This document shows, one piece after another, positions 61,320-64,000 of a DNA stretch of 64,000 nucleotides. The stretch lies in the NCBI GenBank assembly GCA_963766725.1, contig CAVYBK010000010.1, forward strand, positions 62,001-126,000, given 5' to 3'. Positions within the stretch are counted from its first letter, which is position 1, and every line of letters begins with the position of its first letter. Source of the stretch: DATEOR01 sp963766725 (lineage in GTDB: Bacteria; Actinomycetota; Thermoleophilia; Gaiellales; Gaiellaceae). The position numbers were made by a program, and so were the translations under genes. Below the pieces are notes generated by a model. It did not search any database and was not told the origin of the DNA. It saw nothing but the letters and a program-made list of their open reading frames with translations.

Positions 61320-62818
61320 CAGTACCCGACGTGAATGTGGTCGTAGTGGTCGGCCAGTGCGAACGACGGGCCGCCCATCCCGAGCAGGGAGATGACCTGC
61401 TTGGGCCGGAGCTCCACCGGGAGGAGGAGGATGTTGCGAACCGCCTTCTCCGTCACGCCACCGGGCTGCTGGTTGCCGTAGATCGACACGCCGCCGAGTG
61501 CGGAGATGTCAACGGCCTCACCATAGATGTGGGCCGAGACGACACCCGGGCGGGCGTAGAGCCCGTGGCCGGTGAGCAGGCACGAGACCGTCACCTGGCC
61601 GTGCGCCTCCGCGAGATAGCGAAGGAGCGCGAGGATGCGGACGTCTTCGCGGCCGGCCGCGATGTCGCTGCGACCGCCGGCGTAGATGTCGATCCTCCGG
61701 TCGGAGAGCACGCGGTCCCGCAGCGCGGCCTTGGAGGCGACCAGCCCGCGGACGAGCGTCCGGAGGCCGACTGCGCGGTTGTAGTTCCGAAGTGCGATCG
61801 TCCGGTCCGCGAAGCTCGTGCGGCCCTCGAGGGCGAGCACGGCCTGCCACGCGTTTTGCGACGCATGCAGGCGGCGGAGGTGCGAGGCGAGGCTTCGGAG
61901 CTTCGCCTTCGTGGCCGGCACGGACCCGCGATGGCCTTGGGCGCGCACGACGCCGAGCACGAGGGCCCAGTCGACGTGCTGGCTCCGCGAGACCGACGCG
62001 AGGTTCCGCGCGAAGCGGGGTTCCAGGCGCCGGGCCGGCGGAGTCGGGTCGGGAAGCGTGCGATGCAGCCAGAACGTGCCGAAGGAGCTCGCGTTCTCGG
62101 CGTCGACGGCGGCATCGTGCGCCGCGTCGACGTCGACCGGCGAGTCGGCGGCCTGGCTCTGAGACTGATCGTCTCCGGCGTGGCTCTCAGAGCCGGGGCC
62201 GGCAGCCGGGCTGTCGGGCTCCTCGGCGGACTGATCGCCGCCACCGGAGCCGTTGTCGCCGCCGGAGGCATTGCCGCCACCGGCCGAAGAACCGTCCTCG
62301 TCGCCCGACGCGGGAGCTGCGCCGTCGTCCGAGGGCTGGTCAGCGGAGTCACCCTGGTCGTCAGGCTGGTCGGCCGGCTGGCCGTCGTCCGAGCCACCGG
62401 CTGTGCCGTCGTCGGCCGGAGCCGGATCGTCGGCGGGAGGATCCTCGGCGGCCGGTGCTTCCGGAGCCGGATCCTCGGCGGCCGGGTCTTCGGCGACCGG
62501 GGGATCTGTGGCCTCCGACTCTTCCGTGGACGTGGTGGCCGACTCGGCTGCGGGGGTGCAGTCGTCGACGAGGCACGCGGCCTGGTCGCCTGCGCCGGCC
62601 GTGAAGGCCGCGCCCGAGAAGAAGAGGGTTGCGAATGCGAGGCTCGTCGCGAGGCGGCGCTTCGAGAAGCCGCTCCGCTTGCGCGTCGCCTCGGTGGTCT
62701 CCGTCTCTTCGACGGCACCGGGCTTCGCATCGTTCCTGCCGAGAGCCCAAAGGGCCCAGGCGGCGAAAGTGAAGAGTACGAGGCGGATCAGATCCCGCCA
62801 AGAGTTGCTTTGTGGCAT
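61319..62818 (-). CDS. Membrane-anchored M15-like peptidase with long acidic linker
   Basis: A 499-residue extracytoplasmic protein. Residues ~8-26 and ~55-77 are hydrophobic (anchor and likely span), followed by a ~150-residue Asp/Ala/Pro/Ser/Gly-rich low-complexity linker, then a globular C-terminal domain. There SAHIYGEAVDISALGGVSIY and the terminal ALADHYDHIHVGY give H, D, H-x-H residues as in M15/VanY-type DD- or LD-peptidases. The linker length suggests it spans the cell wall. Its DUF192 neighbour overlaps by TGATG. Cell-wall hydrolysis is inferred from the fold motifs. Confidence 0.75.
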   Translation of the reverse strand: MPQSNSWRDLIRLVLFTFAAWALWALGRNDAKPGAVEETETTEATRKRSGFSKRRLATSLAFATLFFSGAAFTAGAGDQAACLVDDCTPAAESATTSTEESEATDPPVAEDPAAEDPAPEAPAAEDPPADDPAPADDGTAGGSDDGQPADQPDDQGDSADQPSDDGAAPASGDEDGSSAGGGNASGGDNGSGGGDQSAEEPDSPAAGPGSESHAGDDQSQSQAADSPVDVDAAHDAAVDAENASSFGTFWLHRTLPDPTPPARRLEPRFARNLASVSRSQHVDWALVLGVVRAQGHRGSVPATKAKLRSLASHLRRLHASQNAWQAVLALEGRTSFADRTIALRNYNRAVGLRTLVRGLVASKAALRDRVLSDRRIDIYAGGRSDIAAGREDVRILALLRYLAEAHGQVTVSCLLTGHGLYARPGVVSAHIYGEAVDISALGGVSIYGNQQPGGVTEKAVRNILLLPVELRPKQVISLLGMGGPSFALADHYDHIHVGY

Positions 62819-63215
62819 TGCCTTTGCTCCCGTTGTCGGGCGCCGAGGCCGCCACTTCGGCGCGAATCACTTTCAGACGTCATCCGTTGCCGCAGTACGG
62901 ACTCATTGAGCGAAGCGGCGATCGAGGTGCGGGTCATCCCCCTTCCGGGGCAAAGGCCGCCGGTCGAGGTCGAATCCCTACGGAGGGGGATTCTCCCGCT
63001 CCGAACTAGCGACGATGCTCCGTCCAGTTTGTGGAGCCAAACGGCGGAGCGGTCACGCCAAAGCGAAGCGGAGGTTTCATCGTCGTGACCATAAGCGTGC
63101 GCCCGATTGTCGAGGCCCACATGCAGCAAGAAGTTCCACTCTCGCACTCCACATTTTGCAGTTGTGTGCGCATCGAATGCGTGCCCGGGATGACGAAGGG
63201 AGGTGACCTCGCAAA
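62819..63215. other. Long gene-free leader region between peptidase and Flp pilin
   Basis: A 397-bp divergent gap. It contains a perfect GAATCCC/GGGATTC hairpin (around 62972-62993), a GGTCACG/CGTGACC pairing (63050-63090) and several GC-rich stems. The length and structure suggest a regulatory RNA or complex promoter for the pilin operon or the peptidase. A GGGAGGTGA ribosome-binding site precedes the pilin ATG. No known riboswitch could be assigned by eye. Confidence 0.45.
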
Positions 63216-63386
63216 ATGACCTACCTCACCGAGCTGTTCGCCGCCATTCGCAGGCGGGAAGAGGGTCAGACGATGGCCGAGTACGGCGTGATTCTCGCCG
63301 TCATCACGGTTCTCATCATCGGCGCTCTCCTGTTCCTGTCCTCCGGCATCGAGAGAAACATCATGTCGGTGGTCAGCGTCCTCTAA
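63216..63386 (+). CDS. flp: Flp-type class IVb pilin
   Basis: A 56-residue prepilin. The processing site is EEG17|QTMAEYGVIL, with the conserved Glu at +5 and Tyr at +6, then a hydrophobic helix (VILAVITVLIIGALLFL). A strong GGGAGGTGA ribosome-binding site lies 8 nt upstream, as expected for a very abundant subunit. It forms Tad-type pili for adhesion or DNA uptake after cleavage by a TadV-like peptidase. The tadE-like gene follows after a 115-bp gap with a hairpin. Confidence 0.92.
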   Translation: MTYLTELFAAIRRREEGQTMAEYGVILAVITVLIIGALLFLSSGIERNIMSVVSVL

Positions 63387-63403
63387 TCGTTTGAGGAATC
63401 GGC

Positions 63404-63442
63404 GAGGGGCGGGCACTCGCGAGAAATGGGCGCCCGCCCCTC
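63404..63442 (+). terminator. Hairpin between flp and tadE
   Basis: GAGGGGCGGGC (63404-63414) pairs perfectly with GCCCGCCCCTC (63432-63442), an 11-bp stem with a 17-nt loop and no T-run. It may act as an attenuator or a stabiliser that lets pilin mRNA exceed the downstream messages. Confidence 0.6.
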
Positions 63443-63501
63443 GTCATGCAAAGCAGGACTGAAGAAATCACGTAACGCGACCGAAAGAAGAGCCAATTCC
63501 A

Positions 63502-63906
63502 GTGTTCACCAAGTTTCGGAGAAAGCGACAGCAGGGCCAGACGATGGTGGAGTTCACCCTCGTATTTCCCGTGCTCGCGATCCTGCTCTTCGGTGTCATC
63601 CAGTTCGGCATCGCGTTCAACAACTACCTCGCCCTCACCGATGCCGTGCGCGCAGGCTCGCGCCAGGCTTCGGTGGCGCGGTACCTGCCCGACACGCAGC
63701 GCCAGTCCAAGGTCGAGTCGAAGGTTCGCGCGTCGGCCAACAACCTGAACCAGTCGAAGCTCAAGGTCTTCGTCACCCCTACCTCCAACTGGGATCCGGG
63801 CTCTGACGTGACCGTCAAGGCGACCTATCCCTACTCGATCAGCTTGCTCGGAGTCGTCGTGAAGTCCGGGACGCTCCAGAGCCAGAACACGGAGCGTGTG
63901 GAATGA
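63502..63906 (+). CDS. tadE: TadE-like Flp pilus pseudopilin
   Basis: A 134-residue TadE-family protein. The prepilin-like site is QQG12|QTMVEFTLVF with Glu at +5, then a single hydrophobic helix (VFPVLAILLFGVIQFGIAF), then an extracellular domain rich in Ser/Asn. GTG 63502 is chosen because it gives the short basic leader (MFTKFRRKRQQG). It overlaps the next gene by ATGA, forming the minor-pilin part of a tad operon. Confidence 0.9.
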   Translation: MFTKFRRKRQQGQTMVEFTLVFPVLAILLFGVIQFGIAFNNYLALTDAVRAGSRQASVARYLPDTQRQSKVESKVRASANNLNQSKLKVFVTPTSNWDPGSDVTVKATYPYSISLLGVVVKSGTLQSQNTERVE

Positions 63907-64000
63907 CCAGGCACAAGCAGAGCCGCGGCCAGGCATACGTCATCACGATCCTCTTTCTCGCCGTCCTTCTGGCGATGGCCGCAGCGGTGCTCGACATCGG
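63903..64000 (+). CDS. TadG-like Flp pilus protein, 5' end only
   Basis: Truncated at the window edge after 32 residues. MTRHKQSRGQAYVITILFLA resembles the N-terminal membrane segment of TadE/TadG-like proteins. It overlaps tadE by ATGA. Identity beyond this is unknown. Confidence 0.65.
   Translation, partial: MTRHKQSRGQAYVITILFLAVLLAMAAAVLDI

Noticed and set aside
62900..63020. Assignment of a c-di-GMP-I (GEMM) riboswitch upstream of the pilin
   Set aside because: GGCAAAGGCC resembles one conserved part, but the first GNRA-loop helix and the receptor are not present.
62819..63060. Assignment of a c-di-AMP (ydaO) riboswitch upstream of the peptidase
   Set aside because: Only a GGAGCGGGAGAA patch fits; the GTGAA and CAGCTAA core parts are missing. 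Kept only as an unassigned structured leader.

Overview
The window is one stretch of a very GC-rich, compact actinobacterial chromosome, probably a Thermoleophilia/Gaiellales-type lineage (inference). Evidence: G+C-rich codon use, a SigR/RsrA pair with a matching GGAAT-N18-GTT promoter, a Tad/Flp pilus locus, and many first genes whose -10 hexamer (TANNNT) ends only 6-9 nt before the start codon, so their mRNAs are probably leaderless. Same-strand neighbours usually overlap by ATGA, GTGA or TGATG, and convergent neighbours often share a CTAG across both stop codons. No tRNA, rRNA, IS element, phage or CRISPR array is visible. At least twenty single-base frameshifts and one in-frame TAG break otherwise well-conserved genes. 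They look like consensus errors rather than decay, so broken genes are annotated over their full inferred extent.

Layout. 1-7509: a truncated CocE-like hydrolase, a beta-lactamase-fold hydrolase, an amidohydrolase-Rieske pair, a PadR-HAAS pair, a YtcJ-like amidohydrolase and an M20 peptidase. 7506-16297 (minus): one long run, arsR-arsM-arsN-arsC, then an S66 (LD-carboxypeptidase/MccF-type) peptidase and a five-gene oligopeptide ABC transporter. 16418-22879: HtrA protease, GCS2-like ligase, metal-binding HMA protein, SigR-like sigma factor with RsrA-like anti-sigma factor, LytR_C protein, MobA-like transferase and amidohydrolase. 22917-38008: M24 and M16 peptidases, thioesterase, SIS protein, methyltransferase, PLP enzymes, OsmC protein, methylmalonate-semialdehyde dehydrogenase, mismatch DNA glycosylase, SpoIVB-type S55 protein, NAD synthetase and an acyl-CoA synthetase. 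38078-40133: MFS efflux pump and TetR regulator.

40350-52162 holds the most unusual content: two XRE-HTH/TPR regulators, each next to a tiny secretion-signal-like peptide gene (31 aa at 41746, 25 aa at 52022), both ending in Trp/Phe-rich tails. This is the layout of RRNPP peptide-pheromone receptors with their signals (Rap/Rgg/NprR/PlcR/PrgX/ComR), known mainly from Bacillota. Between them lie a CBS protein, sulfurtransferase, proline-racemase-family enzyme, DDAH-like hydrolase, SelD, heme A synthase, PAC2 protein and an SF2 helicase.

52418-64000: a helical unknown, a stand-alone MshEN (c-di-GMP-binding type) protein with a Pro/Glu-rich linker, an NRAMP transporter, an MBL-like protein, an HyuC-type amidohydrolase, a 33-aa basic microprotein, a VOC protein, a diacylglycerol-kinase-like protein, two tandem PAP2_3 membrane proteins, DUF192, a secreted M15-like peptidase with a long acidic linker, and the start of a Flp pilus operon (pilin, TadE, TadG start). 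The MshEN protein and the Flp pilus may belong to one c-di-GMP/pilus programme, but this is inference.
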